This document shows positions 33,650 through 43,117 of a stretch of 64,000 nucleotides of DNA, one piece after another. Each line of letters starts with the position of its first letter. Position 1 is the stretch's first letter. The stretch is taken from the NCBI RefSeq assembly GCF_007474605.1, contig NZ_VHKL01000001.1:798382-862381 (forward strand), given 5' to 3'. The position numbers were made by a program, and so were the translations under genes. The notes under the pieces were generated by a model, which made no database searches, was not told where the DNA came from, and worked only from the letters and a program-made list of their open reading frames with translations. This DNA is from Rhodoligotrophos appendicifer (GTDB lineage Bacteria > Pseudomonadota > Alphaproteobacteria > Rhizobiales > Im1).

Positions 33650-35008
33650 ATGCGGTCAATATTCCTATCATCGGTCGCCTTTGTTGCCTTGAGCTGCATG
33701 AATGTCTCGGCGGAGGAGCAAACCTACTCCGCCACCCTGGTTGGACACGCGATCCTTCCGGCAGCGACGACTGTTCAGCCGCCGGCCGACGCGCCCGACC
33801 ATCTGAAAAATGCCGGGAAATTCACGACGCCCGACCGCAAGCGCGCAAACGGGGTTGGGACGGTTCCGGGCAAGGACGGCGCCCGTGTGACGGACGTGAA
33901 ATTGCCGCTCGATGGGCAGGCCGTGCAGGGCTTCTCGGGGATCAAGACGATGCCGGACGGCACCTTCTGGTCCCTGTCGGATAACGGCTTCGGCTCAAAG
34001 GTGAACTCCTCCGACGCAGCCCTGATGCTGCATCACCTCAAATTCGACTGGGATCAGGGCAAGGTCGAACGGATGGAAACACTGTTTCTGCGTGACCCCA
34101 ACAAGGTTGCGCCATTCCCCATCGCGCTTGAGGGAACGGATACGCGCTATCTCACAGGGGCGGATTTCGATGTGGAATCCATTCAGCCGGTCGCAGATGG
34201 CTTCTGGATCGGTGAGGAGTTCGGTCCCTACCTGCTGAAATTCGATAAGCAGGGCCAGCTGGTCTCCGTCCACGGCACCATGGTCGATGGCAAGGAAGTC
34301 AAATCTCCGGACCACCCCACTGTCACTGTTCAGGCCAATCCCGCCGCCAAGGCGCCGGTCTTCAATTTGAAGCGCTCGGGCGGGTACGAGGGTCTGGCGC
34401 AGTCACCTGATGGAACGAAGCTTTACGCTCTCCTCGAAGGCCCTCTCTTCTTGGAGGACGCTTCCGTGGAGAAGGTCGACGGAAATTCTGCACTGCGGGT
34501 GATCGAATTCGACATTGCCGGCGGGAAGTGGACGGGCCGCTCTTGGCTTTACCCCCTCGCTCAGGGCGGTGAGGCGATCGGTGACTTCAATATGATTGAC
34601 GAGACCACGGGCCTCGTCATCGAAAGAGACAATGGCGCCGGCACGCAGGCAAAGGCTTGCGCCGCCCCGGCGAAGCCTGCCGCGGACTGCTTCGACAAGC
34701 CCTCGAAAGTGAAGCGGATCTATAAGATCTCTCTGCCGCAGGACGGACGCGGCGAGGCCGTTCGGAAGATCGGCTACATCGACCTGCTCAAGATCAAGGA
34801 TCCGCAAGGCAAGGCCCGCCAGGGCGGTGGTGAGGGCTTCTACGACATGCCCTTCGTTACGATCGAGAATGTCGATGTTGTCGATCCCACGCATATCGTG
34901 GTCGGCAATGACAACAACCTGCCGTTCTCTGCCGGACGCGCCGTCGATAAGGCCGATGACAACGAGTTCGTTCTGCTCGAAGTCGGCGACTTCCTGAAAG
35001 CCCAATAA
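33650..35008 (+). CDS. Secreted esterase-like phytase-family protein
   Basis: A 452-residue exported protein: signal peptide MRSIFLSSVAFVALSCMNVS to about residue 22, then the 'esterase-like activity of phytase' domain (PF13449-type beta-propeller): GFSGIKTMPDGTFWSLSDNG, then VADGFWIGEEFGPYLLKFD, YEGLAQSPDGTKLYALLEG and FVTIENVDVVDPTHIVVGND. Family members hydrolyse phosphate esters or act as structural propellers in the periplasm. It is followed by a PhoX phosphatase after 37 bases, so the pair is likely a phosphate-release operon. Confidence 0.85.
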   Translation: MRSIFLSSVAFVALSCMNVSAEEQTYSATLVGHAILPAATTVQPPADAPDHLKNAGKFTTPDRKRANGVGTVPGKDGARVTDVKLPLDGQAVQGFSGIKTMPDGTFWSLSDNGFGSKVNSSDAALMLHHLKFDWDQGKVERMETLFLRDPNKVAPFPIALEGTDTRYLTGADFDVESIQPVADGFWIGEEFGPYLLKFDKQGQLVSVHGTMVDGKEVKSPDHPTVTVQANPAAKAPVFNLKRSGGYEGLAQSPDGTKLYALLEGPLFLEDASVEKVDGNSALRVIEFDIAGGKWTGRSWLYPLAQGGEAIGDFNMIDETTGLVIERDNGAGTQAKACAAPAKPAADCFDKPSKVKRIYKISLPQDGRGEAVRKIGYIDLLKIKDPQGKARQGGGEGFYDMPFVTIENVDVVDPTHIVVGNDNNLPFSAGRAVDKADDNEFVLLEVGDFLKAQ

Positions 35009-35045
35009 ACACCCTCTCCCAGCGCGCAGCCAGGAGCTCAGAACC

Positions 35046-37094
35046 ATGAACGAGATGATGAAGCCGCGTGGGCAGTTTCGTGCCCACGCCTATGAGGCCA
35101 GCGACGATGTCGGACGGAACGACGCTCGGAATGAGACGATGGGCGACATCATCGCCGCTCGCTTCTCGCGCCGGGCCCTGCTGAAAGGCGCCTTGGCGGT
35201 GACGGCCATTCAGGCGACCGTGAGCCCGTTGGCCATGTTAGCCTCCAACCCAGTGCACGCCGCGACGCCCTCCGCATTTTCTTTCGATGAGGCAATGGCG
35301 GGTGTCGACGAGACCCATCACGTGGCCGACGGCTACGACATGCAGGTGCTGATCCGCTGGGGCGACAAGCTGTTCACGGACAGTCCCGAATTCGATCCGA
35401 TGACGCAGACGTCGGATAAGCAACGCCGCCAGTTCGGCTACAACAACGACTATGTCGGCTTCATTCCGCTGGAAGGGGCACCGGCGGGGGAAAGCCGCGC
35501 GCTCCTGGTCGTAAATCATGAGTATACGGACGAGCACATGATGTTCCCGGGCATCGTGACCATCGAGGACAAGGTCCCCGAGGGCGCGGCTGCCGATGCC
35601 AAGCCGGAGCCGACACTGGTCGTGGCGCCCGCCACCAAGGATCGTGTCGACATCGAAATGGCCGCGCATGGCGGAACGGTCGTCGAGATCCGCCGCCGTG
35701 AAGGGGCTCCCTGGTCGGTGCAGTTGGACAGCCCTTACAACCGGCGCATCACCGCCGAGACCCCGATCGAGATCACGGGGCCCGCCGCCGGCAATGCGAG
35801 GCTCCAGACCAAGGAGGACCCCACGGGTCGCTCGGTGAAGGGCACCATCAACAACTGCGCCGGTGGGGTGACGCCTTGGGGCACATACCTCATGGCGGAA
35901 GAAAATTTCCACGGCTACTTCAGCGGCAGCTTGCCGAGTGATCATCGGGAATCTGCGAACTACAAGCGCCTGGGTATCCCGGGTGCCAGCTATGAATGGG
36001 CAGGTTTCTACGATCGCTTCGATGTATCCAAGGAGCCTAATGAACCGAACAGGTTCGGCTACATCGTGGAGGTCGATCCGCTCGATGCAGCGTCGACGCC
36101 GAAGAAGCGAACTGCCCTCGGTCGCATGAAGCACGAGGGTGCCGAAAGCGTCCTGGCCCAGGACGGCAGGGTCGTGTTTTACTGCGGGGACGATGAGCGA
36201 TTCGATTATATCTACAAATTCGTGACCTCTGGAACATTCAAACCGAACGACCGCGCCGCGAACATGGATCTCCTCGACTCGGGAACGCTGCACGTCGCCC
36301 GTTTCTCCGCGGATGGAACGATGGAGTGGTTGCCGCTGGTCTACGGCCAGGGGCCGCTCACCTCGGCGAATGGGTTTCAGAGCCAGGCTGACGTCGTGAT
36401 CGAGACACGGCGTGCGGCGGATCTGCTCGGCGCCACGAAGATGGATCGGCCGGAAGACGTCCAGGCGAACCCGAAGACGGGCAAGGTCTACGCCATGCTG
36501 ACCAACAACACCAAGCGCAAGGCCGATCAGGTGGACGCTGCAAATCCTCGCGCAGCCAATGCCTTCGGGCACATCATCGAAATCACCGAAACGGATGGTG
36601 GTTTCGCATCATCGACCGGACGGTGGGAAGTCCTGCTGAAATGCGGTGATCCCGCGATTGCCTCGGTCGGAGCGTCATTTTCCACGGCGACCACTGCGAA
36701 TGGCTGGTTCGGCATGCCGGACAATTGCGCCATCGACGCAGAGGGGCGCTTATGGGTCACGACCGACGGCAATAGTCCGAAAGCGACAGGTCGGACAGAT
36801 GGCCTGTGGGCCGTAGACACCGAGGGTGAGGCGCGCGGTACCGCAAAACTGTTCTATCGCGTGCCGGTGGGCGCTGAGATGTGCGGACCAGAGCCGACGC
36901 CCGATCTGACGACGTTCTTCGTTGCCGTTCAGCACCCCGGTGACGAGGGCCCCGATTATGCAGCCTTCGGCCGCCCTTCCTACTTCGAGGATCCCTCCAC
37001 GCGGTGGCCGGACTTTGCCAAAAATATGCCCCCGCGACCTTCAGTCGTAGCGATCACTCGCAAGAACGGGGGCAAAATTGCGACTACAGAGTGA
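35046..37094 (+). CDS. phoX: PhoX-family alkaline phosphatase (DUF839), Tat-exported
   Basis: A 682-residue protein. Its Tat signal has the twin-Arg motif SRRALLK (41-47) followed by a hydrophobic stretch (GALAVTAIQATVSPLAML) and the cleavage region VHAATP. The PhoX/DUF839 domain fills the rest: LLVVNHEYTDEHMM, NCAGGVTPWGTYLMAEENFH, MKHEGAESV and DNCAIDAEGRLWVTTDGNSP (iron/calcium-binding propeller segments). PhoX enzymes release phosphate from organic esters in the periplasm using Fe and Ca cofactors. The unusually long region before the Tat motif (40 residues) is common for PhoX. It is co-oriented with the phytase-like gene. Confidence 0.88.
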   Translation: MNEMMKPRGQFRAHAYEASDDVGRNDARNETMGDIIAARFSRRALLKGALAVTAIQATVSPLAMLASNPVHAATPSAFSFDEAMAGVDETHHVADGYDMQVLIRWGDKLFTDSPEFDPMTQTSDKQRRQFGYNNDYVGFIPLEGAPAGESRALLVVNHEYTDEHMMFPGIVTIEDKVPEGAAADAKPEPTLVVAPATKDRVDIEMAAHGGTVVEIRRREGAPWSVQLDSPYNRRITAETPIEITGPAAGNARLQTKEDPTGRSVKGTINNCAGGVTPWGTYLMAEENFHGYFSGSLPSDHRESANYKRLGIPGASYEWAGFYDRFDVSKEPNEPNRFGYIVEVDPLDAASTPKKRTALGRMKHEGAESVLAQDGRVVFYCGDDERFDYIYKFVTSGTFKPNDRAANMDLLDSGTLHVARFSADGTMEWLPLVYGQGPLTSANGFQSQADVVIETRRAADLLGATKMDRPEDVQANPKTGKVYAMLTNNTKRKADQVDAANPRAANAFGHIIEITETDGGFASSTGRWEVLLKCGDPAIASVGASFSTATTANGWFGMPDNCAIDAEGRLWVTTDGNSPKATGRTDGLWAVDTEGEARGTAKLFYRVPVGAEMCGPEPTPDLTTFFVAVQHPGDEGPDYAAFGRPSYFEDPSTRWPDFAKNMPPRPSVVAITRKNGGKIATTE

Positions 37095-37124
37095 CCGAAA
37101 TAAGTCTTAGGTGAAGGCACATCG

Positions 37125-38057
37125 ATGCAAAAAGCGCTCAGCCTGGTTCCGCAACTCTTGCATTCCAAGAAGGCTCGCAAGAACCTCAAGCAGATGTTGA
37201 ATGAGCGGAGGCTGTTGAAGGAGGCCGACTTCGTCTGCGTTTCGTTTCCCAAGTCGGGAAGGACGTGGCTTCGGGCCATGCTGACGCGCTTATACCAGGT
37301 TCGCTACGATCTTCCCGATGGTTTGCTGATAGGTTACAGCGACCTCCATCGGCTGAATCCCCGTATTCCGAATATCTTTTTCACGCATGACTGCCTCCCT
37401 TTGGGTGGGGTGGCCAGTCTCGATCCGGACAAGACGAAATATCGTCGGTCGCGTGTCTTCTTCTTGGGTCGGCATCCGATTGATGTGGTCGTTTCGCAAT
37501 ATCACCAGATCACGATGCGCGGACCCGGCAAGCGTGAGAACTTGTCCGGCGGAAAGGATTTATTCACCTTTGCGACCGAACCTGGTTTCGGGATCCACAC
37601 GATCATCGCCTACGAGAATCATTGGCTTGAGGCTTCGGAAAGAACACCCGGAGTCTTGGTGGCCAAATACGAGGAGATCCGCCAGGAGCCGGAGACGGAG
37701 CTGGCGCGGGTGACAAGCTTCCTGGGCGAGCGCTTCTCGGCTGACGAGATCGCGGAGGCCGTCGAGTTTTGCGCCTTCGAGAACCTTCAGCGGCGTGAGC
37801 GCGAGCACTACTACGTCAATTCAGGCTTGCGGCCGACCGATCCCTCAGACCCGCGATCCTTCAAGGTGCGGCGTGGCAAGATGCACGGTTACCTCGATTA
37901 TTTCGACACGGAACAGCTGGCCGTACTGAAAAAGATTGTCGACGACCAGCTGGATCCGCGTTGGAACTACGAGGTGGCGCTGCACGGGACCGGCGACAGG
38001 GAACCGCGCTCGACCCCCGCGACCTGGACAATGAATCACTCCCCCGCTACTCACTGA
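37125..38057 (+). CDS. Sulfotransferase-domain protein
   Basis: A 310-residue cytosolic sulfotransferase-like protein. The 5'-phosphosulfate loop is CVSFPKSGRTWLRAM (38-52). The 3'-phosphate-binding segment is LGRHPIDVVVSQYHQ. The C-terminal PAPS loop is KVRRGKMHGYLDYF (variant of RKGxxG). It would transfer sulfate from PAPS to an unknown acceptor. It lies 30 bases after phoX on the same strand, an unusual partner for phosphatases. Confidence 0.85.
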   Translation: MQKALSLVPQLLHSKKARKNLKQMLNERRLLKEADFVCVSFPKSGRTWLRAMLTRLYQVRYDLPDGLLIGYSDLHRLNPRIPNIFFTHDCLPLGGVASLDPDKTKYRRSRVFFLGRHPIDVVVSQYHQITMRGPGKRENLSGGKDLFTFATEPGFGIHTIIAYENHWLEASERTPGVLVAKYEEIRQEPETELARVTSFLGERFSADEIAEAVEFCAFENLQRREREHYYVNSGLRPTDPSDPRSFKVRRGKMHGYLDYFDTEQLAVLKKIVDDQLDPRWNYEVALHGTGDREPRSTPATWTMNHSPATH

Positions 38058-38150
38058 CGTCACTGGCTACTTCAGACGTATGGCGTTCGTGGAACGACTT
38101 TCCACGATGCACAGTTTCCCTACGTCTCTTCCCTCTGATCCAGGAATGTC

Positions 38151-40385
38151 ATGACGCAGGAAACATCGTCTCCGTCCTCTCCGGCTGCTGTAATTCGTTC
38201 AGTTATCAGAGAGGGGCGGCCCTTTCCCCTGGGAGCCACTTGGGATGGCTTAGGGGTCAATTTCGCAATCTTCTCGGCCCATGCGACGAAGGTGGAGCTC
38301 TGCCTTTTCGACACCCAGGGTAAAACCGAGCTGGAGCGGATCGAGCTCCCGGAATACACCGATGAAGTCTGGCACGGTTATTTGCCGGCAGCGCGTCCCG
38401 GCACCGTCTATGGCTACCGAGTTTACGGTCCCTACGAACCGGATGTCGGACACCGGTTCAATCACAATAAGCTGCTGATCGATCCGTATGCCAAGCAGCT
38501 CGTCGGCCGCGTGAATTGGGGCGACGAACTCTTTGGCTACACGATTGGATCGCCCGACCAGGACCTCTCATTCGATGAGCGGGACAGTGCTCACCTCGTG
38601 CCGAAATGTCGGGTGATCGACCCGGCCTTCACTTGGGGGCAGGAGCGACGTCCGCATGTCTCCTGGGATCGGACCATCGTCTACGAGATGCATGTGAAAG
38701 GGTTCACGGCTCTTAATCCGAACATCCCGGAGGACGAACGCGGGACCTTCGCCGCTCTCTGCCGCGACCGCGTCCCGGCCTATCTGAAAGGTCTCGGCGT
38801 AACCTCCGCCGAGCTGCTCCCGGTCCACGCCTTCGTCGATGACAGCTATCTGGTGGAAAAGGGGCTCAAGAATTACTGGGGCTACAACTCCATCGGCTTT
38901 TTTGCCCCAGCCCCTCGCTATCTCCACTCGCCCTTCGTCAACGAATTCAAGGAGATGGTCAACCAGTTCCATGCCGCCGGGATCGAAGTCATCCTGGACG
39001 TGGTCTATAACCATACGGCCGAAGGAAACGAGCTGGGACCGACCCTGTCCTTCAAGGGCATCGATAACGCCAGCTACTACAGGCTGCTTCCGGACCAGAA
39101 ACGCTATTACATCAATGACACCGGGACCGGAAACACGGTGAACCTTTCGCATCCGCGCGTCCTCCAGATGGTCGCAGATTCTCTGCGCTATTGGGCGACC
39201 GAGATGCGAGTCGACGGTTTCCGTTTCGACCTCGCCACCATTCTGGCGCGCGAACCCTATGGCTTCGACGAAGGTGGCGGCTTCCTGGATGCGTGTCGTC
39301 AGGACCCCGTTCTCTCCAGCGTGAAGCTGATTGCCGAACCTTGGGACATCGGTCCCGGTGGTTATCAGGTGGGCCAGTTTCCTCCCGGATGGGCCGAATG
39401 GAACGATAAGTTCCGCGACACGGTCCGGTCCTACTGGAAGGGCGACGAGGGCAAGGTGCCCGATTTCGCGGCCCGCATTTCAGGCTCGGGAGATCTCTTC
39501 AACAAGCGCGGCCGCCGGCCCTGGTCCAGTGTCAACTTCATCACCGCCCATGACGGCTTCAACCTGCACGACCTCGTCTCCTACAACGACAAGCACAACG
39601 AGGCCAATGGCGAGGAAAACCGCGACGGCCACTCGAACAATCATTCCTGGAACCATGGCGTGGAGGGGCCGACCGAGGATGAGGAAATCATAGAGCTGCG
39701 GGAGCGCCAGAAACGAAATCTGCTGGCCACTCTGCTGCTGTCGCAGGGCACTCCAATGATTCTCGCGGGCGACGAGTTTGGACATACCCAGCAGGGCAAT
39801 AACAACGCCTATGCGCAGGACAACGAGATCAGCTGGCTTGACTGGGAGAACGTGCCGCCGAGCGGACGGTCTCTGATGGAATTCACCCGGCAGCTCATCG
39901 CCGTGCACCAGACCTATCCGATTCTGCATCGAGGACGTTTTCTGGGAACGGAATACAATGAAGAGCTGGACGTCAGGGACCTGATCTGGATCTCCCCAAA
40001 CGGCGCCGAAATGAACTCCGATCAGTGGGAAGATGCCAATGCCCGTTGCTTCGGCATGCTGATGGATGGCCGTGCCCAGCCCACCGGCATCAAACGTCGG
40101 GGTGACGATGCCACTTTGCTCATCGTGACGAACTCATATCACGATGTCGTCAAGTTTACCCTGCCGGACGTGCCGGAAGGCAATCATTGGATCTGCCTGA
40201 TAGACACCAACATCCCTGATCCTTCGGAGCATGGGCGGCACGAGATCGGCGAAGAATACGATGTGACGGGCCGGTCGCTGCTGCTCTTCGTCTTGAATCG
40301 AACCAGGCGCTCTGGCAAATCCACTCGGGCCGGCGTAGGCGCGATTTTGGACATTACCGAACGCCCCATGGAGCAATTGGCCTAA
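38151..40385 (+). CDS. glgX: Glycogen debranching enzyme GlgX
   Basis: A 744-residue GH13 isoamylase-type enzyme: an N-terminal CBM48 domain (~20-120: FPLGATWDGLGVNFAIFSAH), then the TIM barrel with nucleophile D360 (MRVDGFRFDLA), acid/base E396 (LIAEPWDI) and transition-state stabiliser D468 (FITAHDGFN), and a C-terminal beta domain. It hydrolyses alpha-1,6 links of limit dextrins during glycogen breakdown. Other glg genes are not present in the window, so the gene is isolated here. Confidence 0.96.
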   Translation: MTQETSSPSSPAAVIRSVIREGRPFPLGATWDGLGVNFAIFSAHATKVELCLFDTQGKTELERIELPEYTDEVWHGYLPAARPGTVYGYRVYGPYEPDVGHRFNHNKLLIDPYAKQLVGRVNWGDELFGYTIGSPDQDLSFDERDSAHLVPKCRVIDPAFTWGQERRPHVSWDRTIVYEMHVKGFTALNPNIPEDERGTFAALCRDRVPAYLKGLGVTSAELLPVHAFVDDSYLVEKGLKNYWGYNSIGFFAPAPRYLHSPFVNEFKEMVNQFHAAGIEVILDVVYNHTAEGNELGPTLSFKGIDNASYYRLLPDQKRYYINDTGTGNTVNLSHPRVLQMVADSLRYWATEMRVDGFRFDLATILAREPYGFDEGGGFLDACRQDPVLSSVKLIAEPWDIGPGGYQVGQFPPGWAEWNDKFRDTVRSYWKGDEGKVPDFAARISGSGDLFNKRGRRPWSSVNFITAHDGFNLHDLVSYNDKHNEANGEENRDGHSNNHSWNHGVEGPTEDEEIIELRERQKRNLLATLLLSQGTPMILAGDEFGHTQQGNNNAYAQDNEISWLDWENVPPSGRSLMEFTRQLIAVHQTYPILHRGRFLGTEYNEELDVRDLIWISPNGAEMNSDQWEDANARCFGMLMDGRAQPTGIKRRGDDATLLIVTNSYHDVVKFTLPDVPEGNHWICLIDTNIPDPSEHGRHEIGEEYDVTGRSLLLFVLNRTRRSGKSTRAGVGAILDITERPMEQLA

Positions 40386-40572
40386 GGTTTTCCATCCCCA
40401 GTTTGGCCGTACGCTCGGATGTCGTCGGAGTGTGCGGCCAGGGCCTGCCATATCCAACCTTTCCAACTGTTGACAGGGTGGGTTCAATCCGTCATGTGCG
40501 CTTGCATCCCGAAGCGGTGCTCTCTGCAAGCGTCATAGTCCGCTGGGTGGCTGGGGACGGAAGGAACGAGGA

Positions 40573-41247
40573 ATGCCGAAGGTCGGAATGGAGCCCATTC
40601 GACGTCAGCAGATCCGGAAGGCTGCGACGAACGTCATTGCCAAGCGCGGATTCGACCGTACCACGCTCGCGGAAGTGGCTAAGGCGGCGAAGATCAGCAC
40701 GGGAACGGTCAACCATTACTACAAGAATAAAATGGCGTTGATGGTCGACAGTCTGATCTATGTCTCGGATTGGTTCCAGCAAGCCATCCAGACAGCGGTT
40801 GATCGGGAGAAGGACCCCGTCGACAAACTGCGTCAAGTTTTCCGCGTCGGTTTATTAGACCGAAAAGGCATGGGATACATGGGCTCCCGGATTTGGGGAT
40901 GGGCGCTGGCGGAGGGCATGCATTCCAAGGAGTTGGCGGCGGTCATTATGGAACGGCGCCGGCTGTTTGAGGAACAGATCGCCAATATCCTTTATGAAAT
41001 TGACCCCACTTGCAGATCCCGCCCCGAGGAAGTTCGCGAGCTGGTGGCTGAACTGGACGCCTATGTGAACGGGCTGGCGCTCCATAATGTCACGGGAGCT
41101 CAACATATAAACCCATCCTCCGTGGAGAACTCGCTGTTGCTGCTATCGCTCTCGCGGCTCCACGTGGATCATGCGACCCTGTCGGAGTTGGAGAAAAATG
41201 CCAACCCCGCGAGCGGTCAAACGACGCCGCAACGGCTTGCCGGTTGA
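40573..41247 (+). CDS. TetR-family regulator, BetI-like
   Basis: A 224-residue regulator. The N-terminus MPKVGMEPIRRQQIRKAATN is the BetI signature. The TetR HTH follows (TTLAEVAKAAKISTGTVNHYYKNKMALM). The C-terminal ligand domain (WGWALAEGMHSKELAAVIMERRRLF) is of the BetI type. BetI represses choline-betaine genes, but here the downstream genes are denD and otnI, so the effector may differ. It is followed at 85 bases by denD, probably in the same transcript. Confidence 0.85.
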   Translation: MPKVGMEPIRRQQIRKAATNVIAKRGFDRTTLAEVAKAAKISTGTVNHYYKNKMALMVDSLIYVSDWFQQAIQTAVDREKDPVDKLRQVFRVGLLDRKGMGYMGSRIWGWALAEGMHSKELAAVIMERRRLFEEQIANILYEIDPTCRSRPEEVRELVAELDAYVNGLALHNVTGAQHINPSSVENSLLLLSLSRLHVDHATLSELEKNANPASGQTTPQRLAG

Positions 41248-41332
41248 AGCTGGACTTAATGGACTGGTACGAAAAGGCTCCCTCGATTAGCCTGAGCGTT
41301 GCGCTTACTTGATCTTCTGCCGGGGTGTTCGG

Positions 41333-42322
41333 ATGCATGTCCTGATCGTTGGTGCGGCGGGGATGATCGGCCGAAAGCTGACGCAACGGCTGTCAGCGGT
41401 GCCTGGTCTCTCCGATCGGCCCGTGTCGGAATTGACCCTGGTGGACGTTGTCCAGCCTCCAGAGCCGACCGGTTTCCTCGGCAAGGTGAACGCTGTCACC
41501 GCAGATCTCGCCGAGCCCGCCGCTGCGAACGCTGTGCTCCAAGGTCGACCTGATCTGATTTTTCATCTCGCCGCCATCGTGTCCGGCGAGGCGGAAGCGG
41601 ATTTCGACAAGGGCTATCGCGTCAATCTGGACGGGACGCGTGCTCTGTTCGAGGCCATCCGCACGGAGGGACTTCAGCAGCCCTACAAGCCGCGGCTAAT
41701 CTTTACATCCTCCATCGCAGCCTTCGGCGCGCCGTTCCCCGACAGGATCGGCGATGATTTCCTGGCGGCGCCGCTCACCAGCTATGGTACGCAGAAGGTG
41801 ATGGGAGAGCTGCTCGTCTCGGATTACTCTCGTCGCGGCTTCTTCGACGGAATTGGCATCCGACTGCCGACGATCTGCATCCGTCCGGGACTGCCGAACA
41901 AGGCGGCTTCGGGCTTCTTCTCGAATATTCTGCGTGAGCCATTGAGTGGCAAGGAAGCCGTCCTGCCGGTATCCACCGAAACGCGACACTGGTTCTCCAG
42001 CCCTCGTGCCGCTGTGGGCTTCCTCCTTCACGCGGCCGCTTTGGATCTCGAGTTGCTGGGCACCAGGCGGATTTTGAACCTGCCCGGTCTTTCAGCCACC
42101 GTCGGTGAGCAGATTGAGGCCCTGCGCCGCCTCGCGGGCGAAAGCGCGGTGAAGCTCATTCGCCATGAGCCGGACCCGGTCATCGAAAAAATCGTCGCGG
42201 GATGGCCTCGCGACTTTGAGCCTCGACGCGCGGCTGCGCTCGGGTTCAAGGCGGAAAGCTCGATGGACGAAATCATCCGCGCTCATATCGACGATGAGCT
42301 TGGTGGCCGGATCGGCGGATAG
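41333..42322 (+). CDS. denD: D-erythronate dehydrogenase (SDR family)
   Basis: A 329-residue extended-SDR oxidoreductase: MHVLIVGAAGMIGRKL is the NAD-binding GxxGxxG loop, FHLAAIVSGEAEADFDKGYRVN is a hallmark of D-erythronate dehydrogenase (DenD), and the catalytic YxxxK is SYGTQKVMGE. DenD oxidises D-erythronate to 2-oxo-tetronate, the first step of four-carbon acid-sugar catabolism. The ATG at 41333 gives the correct N-terminus. otnI follows after 10 bases. Confidence 0.9.
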   Translation: MHVLIVGAAGMIGRKLTQRLSAVPGLSDRPVSELTLVDVVQPPEPTGFLGKVNAVTADLAEPAAANAVLQGRPDLIFHLAAIVSGEAEADFDKGYRVNLDGTRALFEAIRTEGLQQPYKPRLIFTSSIAAFGAPFPDRIGDDFLAAPLTSYGTQKVMGELLVSDYSRRGFFDGIGIRLPTICIRPGLPNKAASGFFSNILREPLSGKEAVLPVSTETRHWFSSPRAAVGFLLHAAALDLELLGTRRILNLPGLSATVGEQIEALRRLAGESAVKLIRHEPDPVIEKIVAGWPRDFEPRRAAALGFKAESSMDEIIRAHIDDELGGRIGG

Positions 42323-42332
42323 GATTGTGAGC

Positions 42333-43115
42333 ATGCTCCGTTACGCCGCCAATATCAGTTTCCTATGGCCTGAGCTGCCGCTGCTTAACCGCATTGACGC
42401 TGCTTCGCGCGCGGGCTTCAAGGCGGTGGAGATGCACTGGCCTTATGACACTCCCGCGAGGGAATTCCGGGACAGATGTAATCGCCTCGGAATGAAAGTG
42501 CTCAGCCTCAACACCGCCCGCGGGGATGTCCAGGCGGGAGAGTTCGGCCTTGCGGCTCTGCCAGGGCGCGAGGCGGAATTCCAGAGCTCCTTCGATCAAG
42601 CCTTGGAATACTGCCTGGCCATTGGTGGTGCAGCGATCCATTGCATGGCAGGACGAACCGGAGGCCTGCCGCAGGAAGACGCCCGCCGGACACTGATCGA
42701 GAACCTCGAGGAGGCATCCTCCAAAGCTCTGCCCCATGGCGTGGCGCTGCTGGTCGAGCCGATCAATCAGCGCGATGTTCCCGGTTACTTTTATTCAACG
42801 GCGGCCGATGCCGCCTCGATCATGGAGGCGGTGGACCGTTCGAACATCAGGCTGATGTTCGACTGCTACCATCTCGCACTCGGCGGCGCGGATGTCGCCA
42901 TCGAGCTGGAACGGTTTCTCCCGATCATCGGCCACGTCCAGATCGCCGCCGTGCCGACCCGGGCCGAACCGGACGACAGCGATCTGGATTATCGCGACAT
43001 TCTGGTTTTGCTGGATCGCCTCGGCTATGCCGGGTGGGTCGGTTGCGAATACAAGCCCAGGACAACCACGGAACAGGGGCTGTCCTGGCTCCCCAACCTC
43101 GGCCTGCGGCTGTGA
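42333..43115 (+). CDS. otnI: 2-oxo-tetronate isomerase OtnI / hydroxypyruvate isomerase family
   Basis: A 260-residue TIM-barrel isomerase: MLRYAANISFLWPELPLLNR, then GFKAVEMHWPYDTP, then LLVEPINQRDVPGYF (metal-binding Glu) and IRLMFDCYHLALG (Asp/His). This pattern matches OtnI, which isomerises 2-oxo-tetronate, and the older hydroxypyruvate isomerase annotation. AGGA eight bases before the ATG at 42333 supports the start. It is coupled to denD. The kinase OtnK and aldolase OtnC of the pathway are not in the window. Confidence 0.9.
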   Translation: MLRYAANISFLWPELPLLNRIDAASRAGFKAVEMHWPYDTPAREFRDRCNRLGMKVLSLNTARGDVQAGEFGLAALPGREAEFQSSFDQALEYCLAIGGAAIHCMAGRTGGLPQEDARRTLIENLEEASSKALPHGVALLVEPINQRDVPGYFYSTAADAASIMEAVDRSNIRLMFDCYHLALGGADVAIELERFLPIIGHVQIAAVPTRAEPDDSDLDYRDILVLLDRLGYAGWVGCEYKPRTTTEQGLSWLPNLGLRL

Positions 43116-43117
43116 GA

